Source: JAFASC01 sp034669505 (GTDB lineage: Bacteria > Pseudomonadota > Alphaproteobacteria > Rhizobiales > Beijerinckiaceae). From it: a DNA stretch of 64,000 bases. The translations under genes were made by a program, and so were the position numbers. The notes under the pieces are model-generated. The model did no database searches. It had not been told where the DNA came from and was given only the letters and a program-made list of their open reading frames with translations. This document shows, one piece after another, positions 34,687-43,078 of this stretch (its first letter is position 1; each line of letters opens with the position of its first letter). The stretch is from positions 62,001-126,000 of the forward strand of contig JAXDNJ010000059.1 of NCBI GenBank assembly GCA_034669505.1. Reading direction: 5' to 3'.

Positions 34687-35465
34687 AAGCACGCGCCAAA
34701 GCCGCCCGGGCCGGCATGCTTACGGCAGGATTTGCGTTTCTCTACGGGCCGATTCTCCTCCTCATCATTTTCAGCTTCAACGCCTCGCGTCTCGTCACGG
34801 TCTGGGGCGGATTGTCGACGCGCTGGTACGCGGCCCTCGCGCAGGATGCGCAACTCATATCAAGCGTGCGCACGAGCCTCTTAGTTGCCGTGCTCTCCGC
34901 CACGATCGCAACGTTCAACGGGACGCTCGCCGCGATTGCCCTCGTGCGCTTCGGGCGCTTCCGCACGCGCACGCTCTTTGCTGGGGCGATCTATGCGCCC
35001 CTTGTTATGCCGGAAGTGATCCTCGGCCTGTCGTTGCTGCTGCTATTTGTGGCGCTCGGCGTCGAGCGCGGCTTCTGGACGATTGTCGTCGCGCACGCGA
35101 CCTTCACGATGTGCTTCGTTACGGTCGTGGTGCAGAGCCGACTCGTCGGCTTCGATCGCGCGCTCGAAGAGGCGGCGATGGATCTGGGCGCAAATCCCCT
35201 ACGTACGTTCACCTCGATCACGCTGCCGCTGATCCGGCCGGCGATCGTCGGCGGATTCCTGCTCGCCTTCACCCTGTCGTTAGACGATCTCGTCATCGCC
35301 AGTTTTACCGCCGGGCCAGGATCGACAACGCTGCCGATGCGCGTCTACAGCCAAGTGCGCCTTGGCGTCTCGCCGGAGATCAATGCGATCTCGACGCTGA
35401 TGCTGGCCAGCGTCGGGTTGGTGCTTTTGTCGGTCGCCGCACTCTCGCGCCGGCGGACCAGCTGA
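34683..35465 (+). CDS. ABC importer permease, PotC/PotI type
   Basis: A 260-residue six-helix permease. The EAA loop is EEAAMDLGANPLRTFTSITLPLIRP, and the sequences YGPILLLIIFSFNASR and SLDDLVIASFTAGPG are typical of the PotC/PotI partner. ATG 34683 overlaps the TGA of the upstream permease (ATGA); a longer in-frame extension is spurious. The operon ends here with no periplasmic binding protein gene, so that part must be encoded elsewhere. The stop is 2 bp from the stop of the convergent AsmA-family gene. Confidence 0.92.
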   Translation: MKARAKAARAGMLTAGFAFLYGPILLLIIFSFNASRLVTVWGGLSTRWYAALAQDAQLISSVRTSLLVAVLSATIATFNGTLAAIALVRFGRFRTRTLFAGAIYAPLVMPEVILGLSLLLLFVALGVERGFWTIVVAHATFTMCFVTVVVQSRLVGFDRALEEAAMDLGANPLRTFTSITLPLIRPAIVGGFLLAFTLSLDDLVIASFTAGPGSTTLPMRVYSQVRLGVSPEINAISTLMLASVGLVLLSVAALSRRRTS

Positions 35466-35467
35466 TC

Positions 35468-37435
35468 TTATTGACCGGCTTTGTCCGGACTGGTCCCAGA
35501 CTGTGAGCCGCTCTCGCGATAGAGTCGCTCGGCCGCCCCGGAGCGGCGGATGAGGCTCTGCGCATCGGGCACGATTGCCGGGTCATCCCAGCTGCCTATC
35601 ACCTCGAATGGCAGTTGCGTCGGCTGCGACCCCTCCCTGGCCGATGTCGCGTCGCTCGACATCTGCGTCGCCATGCCTTTGAGCGCTAGCAGGCGGTCGG
35701 CGATCTGGACCGAGCCGGTCATGCCGATAGAAAGACCCGGGGCGCTTGCAGAGGCGTCGACGATCTCGGCGATGCCTTTGTTGATGCGGAACGTGCCGAC
35801 GGCTTGGTCGAAGACAGTGCGTCCGCCGCGTATCTCATTGAGGCTCGACAGCGGCCGCGTCGTCACGCGCCGCAAGGCCTCATTGAGATCGAGCCCGCCG
35901 ATATCGGCCTGCGCGATGGAAAATTGCCCCTTGCCATCGAGCCCGCGAATTGTCTGCAGCACGTTATCGCCGGCAGCCTCCATCGATACGGACGCGTTCA
36001 GGGTGCCGGAAATGCGTGGGCGGTCGAGCAAATCCCACGCGAGCGCACCGGCGTCGACATTGGCAAGCTGTGCATTGCCCCGGAGATCGAGCGCATTGCC
36101 GCCCGCCCCGACGGCACTGAGCCGGGCTTTGAACAGCCCTTTGTAGGCTTTGGCCTCTGCGAGTGCGAGTTCGAGCCGGCCGGCCTTCATTAGCAGCGAC
36201 AGGGCGGCGTCATCGAATTGGATTCGGCGCAGACGCGTGCGCGCCGCAGAAACCCGGAGATCCACATCGATTTTCGAGAGGTCGCGGAGTTCGAACGGCT
36301 CGTGCGTCCATTGTCCTTCAGGCGTGACCGCCGGAGTGATCTCGGCGATGATAGGGTCGAGCGCGAGCTCGCTCGCCGCCAGCGTACCTGCAAGCGATGG
36401 GCGCGGGCCGTCACTGCGCAAAGCCAGCGTGCCTTCAAAGTCGTTGCGGTCGAGGCTCAGCCGAAGATTTGACAGCGAGAAGCCGTTGTTGGCAATCGTC
36501 GCCTCGCTATTGAGCGAAGTGTCGCCGAGCAGCCCAGGAAGGGGGATCGCGATGTTGGCGAGACGCCCGAGATGCCGCAGGGAGGGGGTGGAGGCGACGA
36601 CGCGCCCGACGAACTGGGGGTGCGGTCCCGCCGAGGCATTGCCGTTCGCGGAAAGCGAAAGCGAGACGCTCTTCACCCGTAGCGTCGCTGCGCTCTGATC
36701 GCCGCGAAGCAGATTGGCGGGCTGGGCGAGCCAAAAGTCGACGCTCGCGGGCTCCCCGCGCCAGGCGAAAGTTCCCGCCACAGTCGCCGGTGCGCTGATC
36801 CGGCGCCAGTCGAACGTGCCGTCGATATGGTCGATGACGATGTCGGGCTCGCCCTCGCGCTGCAAGAAGGCCGACCCGGACTGGACTTTGAGCACGCCAA
36901 GCCGCACGTCGTCGGTGCGGTCGGCTTCGAGCGTCGCTGCCGGCGCTTGGGCCGCCTGAGCGATGGCTCCGGCGATCGCCGGATGGCGATCGAGGTCCAT
37001 CGTCATATGCGGACGCAGCAGCGTCGCCTCGGCGACCTCCAGCCGCCCGGCCAGGAGCGGTAACAGCCGCACCCGGGCCCGCACTTTGCGGGTGTGGATC
37101 GAAAGGAAACGTTGGTCGTCCGCGAGCGCAACGTCCGAGACGCTGATCCGCGGCGGCAGAGCCGTGAAGATGGCGCGGCCGCTGCCGACGAAATTCAGGC
37201 CGGTTGCCGATTTGACCTGGGCCGCGATCTCGCGGTCCACGGTCTGCTGCGGCAGCGTCCAGGGGATGAACCCGGCGGCAAGGCAGACGATGACAAACGC
37301 CGTGAGGATCAGCAGAGCCTTTCGATGGAGGCGCACGAAATCGGCATCGGGCCGCCAAAGCAGCGACGCGCGACGCATCGCCGAGATCGCTGCGTTCTTA
37401 CGTCCACCTGAGACACGGGACTTCATGATCGCCAT
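35468..37435 (-). CDS. AsmA-family protein
   Basis: A 655-residue envelope protein. An N-terminal basic region is followed by one membrane segment (about 40-62, ALLILTAFVIVCLAAGFIPW) and a very long periplasmic part rich in beta strands. The latter ends in the family's C-terminal region (ATGLNF near the start; RGLDGKGQFSIAQADIGGLDL and IADRLLALKGMA towards the end). AsmA-like proteins bridge inner and outer membranes and are thought to move phospholipids or influence outer-membrane assembly. ATG 37435 and 37426 are both possible starts. It is convergent with the transporter operon. Confidence 0.88.
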   Translation of the reverse strand: MAIMKSRVSGGRKNAAISAMRRASLLWRPDADFVRLHRKALLILTAFVIVCLAAGFIPWTLPQQTVDREIAAQVKSATGLNFVGSGRAIFTALPPRISVSDVALADDQRFLSIHTRKVRARVRLLPLLAGRLEVAEATLLRPHMTMDLDRHPAIAGAIAQAAQAPAATLEADRTDDVRLGVLKVQSGSAFLQREGEPDIVIDHIDGTFDWRRISAPATVAGTFAWRGEPASVDFWLAQPANLLRGDQSAATLRVKSVSLSLSANGNASAGPHPQFVGRVVASTPSLRHLGRLANIAIPLPGLLGDTSLNSEATIANNGFSLSNLRLSLDRNDFEGTLALRSDGPRPSLAGTLAASELALDPIIAEITPAVTPEGQWTHEPFELRDLSKIDVDLRVSAARTRLRRIQFDDAALSLLMKAGRLELALAEAKAYKGLFKARLSAVGAGGNALDLRGNAQLANVDAGALAWDLLDRPRISGTLNASVSMEAAGDNVLQTIRGLDGKGQFSIAQADIGGLDLNEALRRVTTRPLSSLNEIRGGRTVFDQAVGTFRINKGIAEIVDASASAPGLSIGMTGSVQIADRLLALKGMATQMSSDATSAREGSQPTQLPFEVIGSWDDPAIVPDAQSLIRRSGAAERLYRESGSQSGTSPDKAGQ

Positions 37436-37566
37436 TCACCTGCCAACGGCCGCGTCTTCCGGGAGGAGCGGGGCGAGATCGTGGCTGAGCTGCGACAAAG
37501 CCTAGCCGCTCAGGTGAAGCCGCCATGGCGTGCGCTTTCGGCAACAGGTGACGCGATCGGGAGGCG

Positions 37567-38289
37567 TCAGGAAGCCGCGGCGCCGTCCGAGTCGAGATAA
37601 ATGCGCACTCTTGCAAACACGGCACGGAACATGTCCGCGGTCAGCACCCCCGTATTCGTGTTGTAGCGCGAGCAGTGATAGCTGTCGAAAAGCGCAAGCC
37701 GCACGCCGGGACGCGCGACGACATGTTCGCGTCCATGCGCGAAGGGGAAGTGCTTCAGCGGTCCGCTCAGCGCTCGAACGACGCTGTCATGCGCGATCCG
37801 CCCGAGCGCGAGAATGGCGCGTAAACGGGGCAGCGTATCGATCGTGCGCACCAGAAACTGCCGGCACGTGGCGACTTCCGATGGCTCCGGCTTGTTTGCC
37901 GGCGGGACGCAACGCACCGCGTTGCTGATGATCGCCTCCCGCATTGAGAGCGAGTCATCGGGACGGGCGTCGTATCGTCCGATCGCAAAGCCGAACTCGA
38001 GCAGGGTCGCGTAGAGAAGATCGCCGGCGTAATCGCCGGTGAAGGGACGTCCGGTGCGGTTCGCCCCTTTAAGGCCTGGCGCCAGCCCGACGATCAGCAG
38101 CCGCGCCGCGGCATCGCCGAAGGAAGGCACCGGCGCATTGTACCACTCCGGATGCAGGCTCCGCGCCGCTTCGCGGAACGCGAGTAGGCGCGGGCAGAGC
38201 GGACAGTCGCGCGAGGGCTCCGGCGGCAGCGCTTCAGACGAGCAGTCTCGGCCGCCGCCCGAGGCTGCGCTAGCCGCGGTCGCGATCAG
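37567..38289 (-). CDS. Uracil-DNA glycosylase, type 4/5 Fe-S family, with non-ATG start
   Basis: Removes uracil (and often hypoxanthine) from DNA. The recognisable core is LLIVGLAPGLKGANRTGRPFTGDYAG, then NAVRCVPPANKPEPSEVATCRQFL and the C-terminal DSYHCSRYNTNTG. The Fe-S ligands are two N-terminal cysteines in DCPLCPRLLAFRE and two in the middle. The first normal start codon in frame (GTG 38130) would delete the N-terminal pair, but the same frame stays open upstream to a stop at 38302-38304 with no ATG, GTG or TTG. I therefore place the start at CTG 38289, which overlaps the stop of the upstream NYN gene as CTGA, giving about 240 residues with cysteines at 29 and 32. A frameshift from ATG 38299 is the alternative. 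Confidence 0.8.
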   Translation of the reverse strand: MIATAASAASGGGRDCSSEALPPEPSRDCPLCPRLLAFREAARSLHPEWYNAPVPSFGDAAARLLIVGLAPGLKGANRTGRPFTGDYAGDLLYATLLEFGFAIGRYDARPDDSLSMREAIISNAVRCVPPANKPEPSEVATCRQFLVRTIDTLPRLRAILALGRIAHDSVVRALSGPLKHFPFAHGREHVVARPGVRLALFDSYHCSRYNTNTGVLTADMFRAVFARVRIYLDSDGAAAS

Positions 38290-38903
38290 TGCTCGACATC
38301 TTCAGTCTGCGGCGTTGCGTGAGTAAGCGGGCGGCGCTGCTCGCGTTCCTGATAACGCTGCATGCGCTCGGCGCGTTCGCCGGGGTCGCGGCCGATTTTC
38401 GCGATCAGGTGAACGAGATCGACGAACTCGTCCGCCTGTCGGCGCAATTCGTCGGCGACCATGGGCGGCTGCGTGGTGATCGTCGAGACGACGGACACGC
38501 GCACCCCTTTGCGCTGCAGCGCTTCGACGAGCGAGCGGAAGTCGCCGTCGCCTGAGAACAGGACGATCTCATCGAGGTGCTCGGCCATTTCCATGGCGTC
38601 GACCGCGAGTTCTATGTCCATGTTTCCCTTGACCTTGCGGCGTCCCATCGAGTCGACGAACTCCTTCGTCGGCTTGGTCACGACAGCGTAGCCGTTGTAG
38701 TCGAGCCAATCGATGAGGGGACGGATCGAGGAATATTCCTGTTCCTCGACAAGCGCCGTGTAATAGAAGGCGCGGATGAGCTTGCCTTTGCTCTGAAATT
38801 CGCGGAGTAGGCGCTTGTAGTCGATGTCGAAGCCTAATGACTTGGCTGTGGCATAAAGATTCGCGCCGTCAATAAACAACGCGATACGATCCTGTTCAGG
38901 CAT
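38286..38903 (-). CDS. NYN-domain (LabA/DUF88-type) putative RNase
   Basis: A 205-residue protein with the PIN-like NYN fold: acidic active-site residues in ALFIDGANLYATAK, in KGNMDIELAVDAMEMA, and in VLFSGDGDFRSLVEAL. A basic C-terminal tail (ERAERMQRYQEREQRR) follows. NYN/LabA proteins are thought to be metal-dependent RNases; in alphaproteobacteria this gene commonly sits next to rpoZ. ATG 38903 is chosen (GAGAG upstream) over 38930. It is divergent from rpoZ across a 309-bp region containing several hairpins, and its stop overlaps the proposed CTG start of the glycosylase gene. Confidence 0.88.
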   Translation of the reverse strand: MPEQDRIALFIDGANLYATAKSLGFDIDYKRLLREFQSKGKLIRAFYYTALVEEQEYSSIRPLIDWLDYNGYAVVTKPTKEFVDSMGRRKVKGNMDIELAVDAMEMAEHLDEIVLFSGDGDFRSLVEALQRKGVRVSVVSTITTQPPMVADELRRQADEFVDLVHLIAKIGRDPGERAERMQRYQEREQRRPLTHATPQTEDVEH

Positions 38904-38929
38904 GTCTCTCTCGTAGCCGGGTTTGATCA

Positions 38930-39032
38930 ATCAGGAGCGGCAAGGGAAATACCGAAAACCCGCCAAGGCGGCATACCCCTGATACCTATCTGCGGCTGAA
39001 GCCGATGGGAAGCGCGCTCTGACGAAGCGCGC
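38930..39032. ncRNA. Candidate structured leader or small RNA between NYN gene and rpoZ
   Basis: Four inverted repeats are packed in about 100 bp of the 309-bp gap 38904-39212. An outer stem 38930-38935/38978-38983 encloses CCGCC-AA-GGCGG at 38960-38971; next come CGGC-TGAA-GCCG at 38993-39004 and a perfect 7-bp stem 39012-39018/39026-39032. On the minus strand the CCGCC hairpin is followed by GTTTTC, like a weak terminator, so the block could be an attenuating leader of the NYN gene. On the plus strand it would precede rpoZ by 180 bp. No known RNA family is recognised; the strand is unknown. The rest of the gap holds only a poor promoter-like pair (TTGCGT 39144, TATACC 39165). Confidence 0.35.
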
Positions 39033-39212
39033 AAGATGCAAATAGGATTGTATGTCTGCTCAGCTTCGTCAAGAGCACAACCAGATGAGCGGGCAAGAAC
39101 GTAAGTTTTGCCGGATTAATATTCGTTCATGAAGGCGCGGTGCTTGCGTTCCAGACAAGTTCTGTATACCTAGCGGCCCTATTCCCAAACCTGCCGGATT
39201 GCGAGGCGACGT

Positions 39213-39605
39213 ATGGCACGCGTCACAGTAGAAGACTGCATCGATAAGGTCGAAAACCGCTTTGATTTGGTGCTCTTGGCGAGCCACCGGGCGCGCATGA
39301 TTTCGTCCGGTCAGCAGATCACGGTCGATCGCGACAACGACAAGAACCCCGTGGTCGCGTTGCGCGAAATCGCCGACTCGATGCTGAAGCCCGAAGATCT
39401 CAAGGAGGAGTTCATCCACTCGCTCCAGAAGCATGTCGAGGTGGATGAGCCCGAAGCGGAGGTCGTGCCGAGCCTCGCCTCGATCGATCCGCTTGCCAGC
39501 GATGCGCAGGGCGAAGTGCAGTTCGATCGTATGACGGAAGAGGATTTGCTGCGAGGCCTTGAAGGCCTGGTGCCCCCGGCGGCAACGGAAGACGACGCCG
39601 AATAG
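39213..39605 (+). CDS. rpoZ: RNA polymerase omega subunit
   Basis: The 130-residue omega subunit assists assembly of RNA polymerase and forms part of one ppGpp-binding site in proteobacteria. The conserved N-terminal part reads MARVTVEDCIDKVENRFDLV, then LLASHRARMI and NPVVALREIAD; the remainder is an acidic tail typical of alphaproteobacteria. GAGG lies about 6 bases before the ATG. It immediately precedes the (p)ppGpp synthetase gene, the usual order, linking a ppGpp target with its maker. Confidence 0.97.
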   Translation: MARVTVEDCIDKVENRFDLVLLASHRARMISSGQQITVDRDNDKNPVVALREIADSMLKPEDLKEEFIHSLQKHVEVDEPEAEVVPSLASIDPLASDAQGEVQFDRMTEEDLLRGLEGLVPPAATEDDAE

Positions 39606-39626
39606 CATTTTCAGAACTTATCTGCG

Positions 39627-39647
39627 GCAGCCGCTTCCTCCGGCTGC
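39627..39647 (+). terminator. Hairpin after rpoZ, possible weak terminator
   Basis: GCAGCCG at 39627-39633 pairs with CGGCTGC at 39641-39647 around a 7-base loop, 22 bp after the rpoZ stop. The following bases GCTCTTGCTTC are only moderately T-rich, so termination would be partial. It may set the ratio of rpoZ to rsh transcripts. Confidence 0.35.
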
Positions 39648-39681
39648 GCTCTTGCTTCAAAGACGACTGGAGCCGATATTT

Positions 39682-39703
39682 CCCGGGGTGATACGGCCCC
39701 GGG
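39682..39703 (+). promoter_or_regulatory. Hairpin covering the ribosome-binding site of rsh
   Basis: CCCGGGG at 39682-39688 pairs perfectly with CCCCGGG at 39697-39703 (8-base loop); two further G-U pairs could extend it through 39705. The only purine-rich stretch before the rsh start (ATG 39716) is GGGGG at 39701-39705, which forms the 3' arm. The structure would therefore hide the ribosome-binding site. Control of rsh translation is inferred from position only. Confidence 0.45.
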
Positions 39704-39715
39704 GGTATGTGCTAC

Positions 39716-41920
39716 ATGATGCGGCAGTACGAACTTGTCGAGCGGGTACGTAAGTACAATCCCGCCGCCGACGAGGAGCTGCTCAATCGCGCTTATGTCT
39801 ATGCGATGCGCGCGCATGGAGCGCAGAAGCGTGCCTCTGGCGATCCATATCTCACCCATCCCCTCGAAGTCGCCGCTATTCTGACCGACCTGCGGCTTGA
39901 TGACGCGACGATCGTCGCAGCCGTCCTCCACGACACGATCGAAGACACGGGCTCCACCCGCGAGGAGATCGATCAGACCTTCGGGCCGGAGATCGGCCGT
40001 CTCGTGGAGGGTCTGACTAAGATCAAGAAGCTCGATCTCGTCTCGAAGCGTGCCGAGCAGGCGGAAAATTTCCGCAAGCTTCTTCTCGCGATTGCTGATG
40101 ACGTCCGCGTGCTGCTGGTGAAGCTGGCCGATCGGCTGCATAATATGCGCACGCTGCAATTCATGCCGGCGGACAAGCGCGCGCGCGTCGCCGAGGAGAC
40201 GCTCGATATTTATGCGCCACTCGCCGGCCGCATGGGCATGCAGCGCCTGCGCGATGAACTCGAAGATCTCGCCTTCCGGCATTTGCGTCCCGATGCGCAC
40301 GCAATGATCGACTCCCGGCTGAAAACTTTGCGCGAGCGCAACGGCCATCTGATACGCACGATCGAGAAGGAGCTCTCCGATGCATTGTCAGCACGCGGCA
40401 TCGAGGCGAAGGTGGTTGGGCGCGAGAAGCAACCCTATTCGATCTGGCGAAAGATGGAGCGCAAGTCGCTCGCCTTCGAACAATTGTCCGACATTTTCGG
40501 CTTTCGCATCGTCGTAAAAACGCTAGAGGATTGTTATCGCGTACTTGGTGTGGTTCACACGAAATGGCCGATGGTGCCAGGACGCTTCAAAGATTACATC
40601 TCGATCCCGAAGCAGAACGATTATCGCTCCATTCATACGACGATTGTCGGTCCCGGCAGGCAGCGAGTCGAGCTGCAAGTCTCCACGGCCGAGATGAACG
40701 ACATCGCGCGCTTCGGTATCGCTGCGCACGCGCTCTACAAGGACGGGCGCGTCACCGATCCCGAGACGCTGGCGGCAGAGAGCAGCGCTTACAAGTGGCT
40801 GCAGCAGACGCTCGCGCATCTTGCCGAAGGCGACAGCCCGGAAGAGTTTCTCGAGCACACAAAGCTCGAACTCTTCCATGACCAGGTCTTCTGTTTCACG
40901 CCCAAAGGGCGGCTCATTGCATTGCCACGCGGCGCGACGCCGGTCGATTTCGCCTATGCCGTGCACACCGATGTCGGAAACACGGCGGTCGGCGCCAAAA
41001 TCAACGGCTCGATCGCGCCGCTTCTGTCGGAATTGCAGAACGGCGACGAGGTTGAAATTGTGCGCGCTGACGGGCAGGTGCCGCCGCCCGCTTGGGAATC
41101 GCTTGTCGTGACCGGCAAAGCGCGCGCTGCCATTCGGCGCGCAACGCGCGGTGCGGTGCGCGCGCAATATGCCGGCCTCGGACGGCAGATTGTGGTGCGC
41201 GCTTTCGAGCGTGCCGGGAAGCCATATTCCGATGACAGGCTGAAAGGTGTTCTGCCGCGGCTCGCACGCGCATCAGTCGATGATGTGCTCGCCGCCGTTG
41301 GGCGCGGCGAAATGTTTTCCGGCGACGTCGTCAAGGCCGTCCATCCGGAGTTCAAGGAAGAGCGCAAAGCCGCGCGCCAACAGGAGAAGGCGGAAGCAGG
41401 CTGGTTCGGCATGAAGAGCCTTTCAAGTTTGCGGTTCAAAGTGCCGGGCAATCGCGAGGCAGTGGACAGCCCACTTCCGATCCGCGGGCTGCGCGGCGAT
41501 CTGCCGGTGCGTTTTGCGCCGAATGGGGGTGCTGTCCCGGGCGACCGCATCGTCGGCATCCTGACGCCGGGCGAAGGTATCACGATCTATCCCATCCAAT
41601 CGCCGGCGCTGACCGCCTTTGACGATCAGCCGGAGCGCTGGCTCGATGTGCGCTGGGACCTCGACGACGGGAGGCGCGAGCTCTTTCCAGCGCAGCTCGT
41701 CGTGACCGCGATCAACGAGCCGGGAACGCTGGGCACTGTCGCGAGCGTTATCGGCGAGCAGGGCGCCAACATCGACAAGCTTACCTTTGTCGAGCGTTCG
41801 CCGGATTTTCGTGAGCTGGTGATCGATCTTGAAGTATTCGATCTGAAGCAGCTGAACGCCATCATTTCCTCTCTGCGGAGCAAAGAGGTGGTCAATAAGG
41901 TCGAGCGGGTGAACGGATGA
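39716..41920 (+). CDS. rsh: Bifunctional (p)ppGpp synthetase/hydrolase
   Basis: Makes and degrades the alarmone (p)ppGpp in the stringent response. The 734 residues contain an HD hydrolase domain (VLHDTIEDT and KLADRLHNMRT), a RelA/SpoT synthetase domain (YSIWRKMERK, DIFGFRIVV, RFKDYISIPKQNDYRSIHT), a TGS domain (about 390-450) and a C-terminal ACT domain (about 660-734). Both catalytic sets are present, and the RFKD loop is of the bifunctional SpoT/Rel type. ATG 39716 begins MMRQYELVERV like rhizobial Rsh proteins; an ATG at 39707 is 3 codons upstream. Its stop overlaps the start of pdxJ by ATGA. Confidence 0.96.
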   Translation: MMRQYELVERVRKYNPAADEELLNRAYVYAMRAHGAQKRASGDPYLTHPLEVAAILTDLRLDDATIVAAVLHDTIEDTGSTREEIDQTFGPEIGRLVEGLTKIKKLDLVSKRAEQAENFRKLLLAIADDVRVLLVKLADRLHNMRTLQFMPADKRARVAEETLDIYAPLAGRMGMQRLRDELEDLAFRHLRPDAHAMIDSRLKTLRERNGHLIRTIEKELSDALSARGIEAKVVGREKQPYSIWRKMERKSLAFEQLSDIFGFRIVVKTLEDCYRVLGVVHTKWPMVPGRFKDYISIPKQNDYRSIHTTIVGPGRQRVELQVSTAEMNDIARFGIAAHALYKDGRVTDPETLAAESSAYKWLQQTLAHLAEGDSPEEFLEHTKLELFHDQVFCFTPKGRLIALPRGATPVDFAYAVHTDVGNTAVGAKINGSIAPLLSELQNGDEVEIVRADGQVPPPAWESLVVTGKARAAIRRATRGAVRAQYAGLGRQIVVRAFERAGKPYSDDRLKGVLPRLARASVDDVLAAVGRGEMFSGDVVKAVHPEFKEERKAARQQEKAEAGWFGMKSLSSLRFKVPGNREAVDSPLPIRGLRGDLPVRFAPNGGAVPGDRIVGILTPGEGITIYPIQSPALTAFDDQPERWLDVRWDLDDGRRELFPAQLVVTAINEPGTLGTVASVIGEQGANIDKLTFVERSPDFRELVIDLEVFDLKQLNAIISSLRSKEVVNKVERVNG

Positions 41921-42669
41921 CAGCGCCGCCTCTCCGTCTTGGCGTCAATATCGACCACGTCGCCACCGTGCGCAACGCGCGCGGCGGCGCGTTGCCCGAT
42001 CCGGTGCACGCGGCGCTGATCGCGATCGAAGCGGGTGCCGAGGGAATCACCGCGCATTTGCGTGAAGACCGCCGCCATATTCGCGACGCCGACATGGCGC
42101 GGCTGAAACAGGAGATCACTAAGCCACTCAATTTCGAAATGGCGGCAACGGACGAGATGGCGGCGATCGCGCTGGCGACTCGCCCGCATGCCGTCTGCCT
42201 GGTGCCGGAGAAACGCAGCGAACGCACGACGGAAGGTGGCCTCGATGTCGCCGGGGGGCACAACTATCTTAAGCCGCTCACAACCGAATTGGGCAGAGCC
42301 GGAATACGCGTTTCCTTGTTTATCGAGCCATCGCGCACCGCTGTCGATGCAGCGGAATCGATCGGCGCACCGGTCATCGAATTTCACACAGGCGCGTGGT
42401 GCGACGCTCATGTCCACGGCGAGATCGAACGCGCAGAGCATGAATTCGAGCGCATCGTCATGGCCTCTGCTTATGCGAGTAAGCTTAGATTCGAATGCCA
42501 TGCCGGCCATGGGCTCGATTACGAAACCGCGCGGCGCATCGCGGCGCTACCGGAAATAGTCGAACTCAACATCGGCCATTTTCTAATCGGCGAGGCGATC
42601 TTCGTCGGCCTTCCCGCCGCGATTCGCGAAATGCGCCGTGCCATGGATGAGGGCAGGGCGGTCGCATGA
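41917..42669 (+). CDS. pdxJ: Pyridoxine 5'-phosphate synthase
   Basis: Condenses 1-deoxyxylulose 5-phosphate with 3-amino-2-oxopropyl phosphate, the last step of DXP-dependent vitamin B6 synthesis. The 250-residue TIM barrel opens with LGVNIDHVATVRNARGG and contains GAEGITAHLREDRRHI, the EKRSERTTEGGLDV loop and ELNIGHFLIGEAIF at the phosphate end. ATG overlaps the rsh stop and its own stop overlaps the acpS start, so it is embedded in a coupled operon. Confidence 0.96.
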   Translation: MTAPPLRLGVNIDHVATVRNARGGALPDPVHAALIAIEAGAEGITAHLREDRRHIRDADMARLKQEITKPLNFEMAATDEMAAIALATRPHAVCLVPEKRSERTTEGGLDVAGGHNYLKPLTTELGRAGIRVSLFIEPSRTAVDAAESIGAPVIEFHTGAWCDAHVHGEIERAEHEFERIVMASAYASKLRFECHAGHGLDYETARRIAALPEIVELNIGHFLIGEAIFVGLPAAIREMRRAMDEGRAVA

Positions 42670-43067
42670 TCATCGGCTTCGGTATCGATCTTTGCGACAT
42701 CCGCCGTATCGAGGAATCGCTTGCGCGTTATGGCGAGCGATTCACGCATCGCTGCTTTACCGAGATCGAGCGGGTCAAATCGGACGGACGGGCGCAGCGC
42801 GCCGCCTCCTATGCCAAACGCTTCGCTGCAAAGGAGGCCTGCGCCAAGGCGCTCGGAACCGGCATCCATTCCGGCATTTTCTGGCGCGACATGGGCGTCG
42901 TGAATCTCGCCTCGGGCAAGCCGACCCTGGCGCTTTCGGGCGGCGCGGCCGAGCGGCTGAAGGCGCTTACCCCAGCCGGCCACGAAGCTGCCGTCCACGT
43001 GACGCTGACCGACGAGTTCCCCTTGGCTCAGGCGCAGGTCATCATTGAAGCGATTCCGCGGCGCTGA
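42666..43067 (+). CDS. acpS: Holo-[acyl-carrier-protein] synthase
   Basis: Transfers 4'-phosphopantetheine from CoA to apo-acyl carrier protein. The 133-residue protein has the Mg-binding GFGIDLCDIRRIEE at the start and the second family motif KRFAAKEACAKALGTGI. ATG overlaps the pdxJ stop (ATGA). The gene precedes lepB by 97 bp. Confidence 0.95.
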   Translation: MIIGFGIDLCDIRRIEESLARYGERFTHRCFTEIERVKSDGRAQRAASYAKRFAAKEACAKALGTGIHSGIFWRDMGVVNLASGKPTLALSGGAAERLKALTPAGHEAAVHVTLTDEFPLAQAQVIIEAIPRR

Positions 43068-43078
43068 GCTTCGCCCTA

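Noticed and set aside
37425..37505. MIAIHLP-like peptide resembling the end of the TetR remnant at 3099
   Set aside because: Too short, and it overlaps the start of the AsmA gene on the other strand; probably chance.
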